DNA of 6,701 nucleotides. Source: Clostridiales bacterium. Its GTDB lineage: Bacteria; Bacillota; Clostridia; Christensenellales; Aristaeellaceae. Numbering within the stretch: the first letter of the stretch is position 1; every line of letters begins with the position of its first letter. The stretch is from positions 1 to 6,701 of the forward strand of contig SFFS01000138.1 in assembly GCA_004557805.1 (NCBI GenBank), written 5' to 3'. Below, piece after piece: positions 6,571 to 6,701 of the stretch. A model generated the notes under the pieces. It did not search any database, had not been told where the DNA came from, and worked only from the letters and a program-made list of their open reading frames with translations. A program made the position numbers and the translations under genes.

Positions 6571-6701
6571 GTGCGCGCGAGGCTGATTTTGCTGCTGATT
6601 CTGTGCGGCATTCTGGTGGCGCTGCAATCGATGCCGACGGAGGCCGTGCAGGCCGCCGCGGCAGGGAACAGCCTGATCTGGATCGACCTGACGACGATGA
6701 G
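6571..6701 (+). CDS. Secreted or membrane-anchored protein, 3' truncated by the window edge
   Basis: A GTG start follows a good AAGGAGG site. Only 43 codons are in the window. Residues 2-4 contain two arginines, residues 5-18 are a hydrophobic core (LILLLILCGILVAL), and a small-residue stretch (VQAAAAG, 26-32) gives plausible signal peptidase cleavage points, so this looks like an exported protein. The single Cys12 lies inside the core and does not form a proper lipobox. The visible mature part, NSLIWIDLTTM, is similar in feel to the opening strand of L,D-transpeptidase (YkuD) domains, but with so few residues that is speculation. It sits directly behind the thiI terminator, so it is either expressed by read-through or from a promoter inside thiI that I could not identify. 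Confidence 0.65.
   Translation, partial: MRARLILLLILCGILVALQSMPTEAVQAAAAGNSLIWIDLTTM

Noticed and set aside
6555..6701. Open frame from ATG 6555 on the plus strand
   Set aside because: It begins before the ribosome binding site and gives an Arg/Gly/Asp-rich translation, while the GTG 6571 frame gives a proper signal peptide.

Overview
The window looks like a piece of chromosome from a GC-rich, low-complexity-free member of the Clostridia (Bacillota), probably a gut or anaerobic lineage. This is inferred from strong AGGAGG-type ribosome binding sites, TTG and GTG starts, a short ThiI without a rhodanese domain paired with a NifS-type cysteine desulfurase (the Bacillus subtilis arrangement), a BclA-like surface/spore-coat domain and a patatin of the type common in Clostridia. 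No species can be named from the sequence. There are no tRNA or rRNA genes, CRISPR arrays, insertion sequences or phage genes.

Layout: (1) 1-792, plus strand: a patatin-like phospholipase cut off at its N terminus by the window edge, followed by an inverted repeat and a rho-independent terminator. (2) 793-982: a convergent intergenic region with two back-to-back terminators, one for each strand. (3) 983-3447, minus strand: two genes read leftward. The upstream one (3447-1603) encodes a zinc-ribbon, single-pass membrane protein with a large extracellular beta-rich region. The downstream one (1522-983) encodes a small protein with a cysteine-rich N terminus and a BclA C-terminal-like jelly-roll domain. 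The 80-base gap between them has no clear terminator, so they may be co-transcribed. (4) 3448-3604: a divergent intergenic region with a good extended -10 promoter on the plus strand. (5) 3605-6498, plus strand: a compact three-gene operon of a small two-helix membrane protein, a cysteine desulfurase and ThiI, with a 1-base stop/start overlap and then a 3-base gap. It ends in a strong terminator at 6517-6547. (6) 6571-6701: the start of a secreted protein that runs off the right edge.

The best-understood function is sulfur transfer to tRNA. The desulfurase takes sulfur from cysteine onto its loop cysteine and should hand it to ThiI, which makes 4-thiouridine in tRNA. The membrane protein at the head of this operon has no known role in that reaction. 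The two minus-strand proteins look like envelope or spore-surface components. I did not find a clearly new multi-gene system; the most unusual items are the zinc-ribbon/ectodomain protein, the collagen-less BclA-like protein and the membrane protein coupled to the desulfurase.
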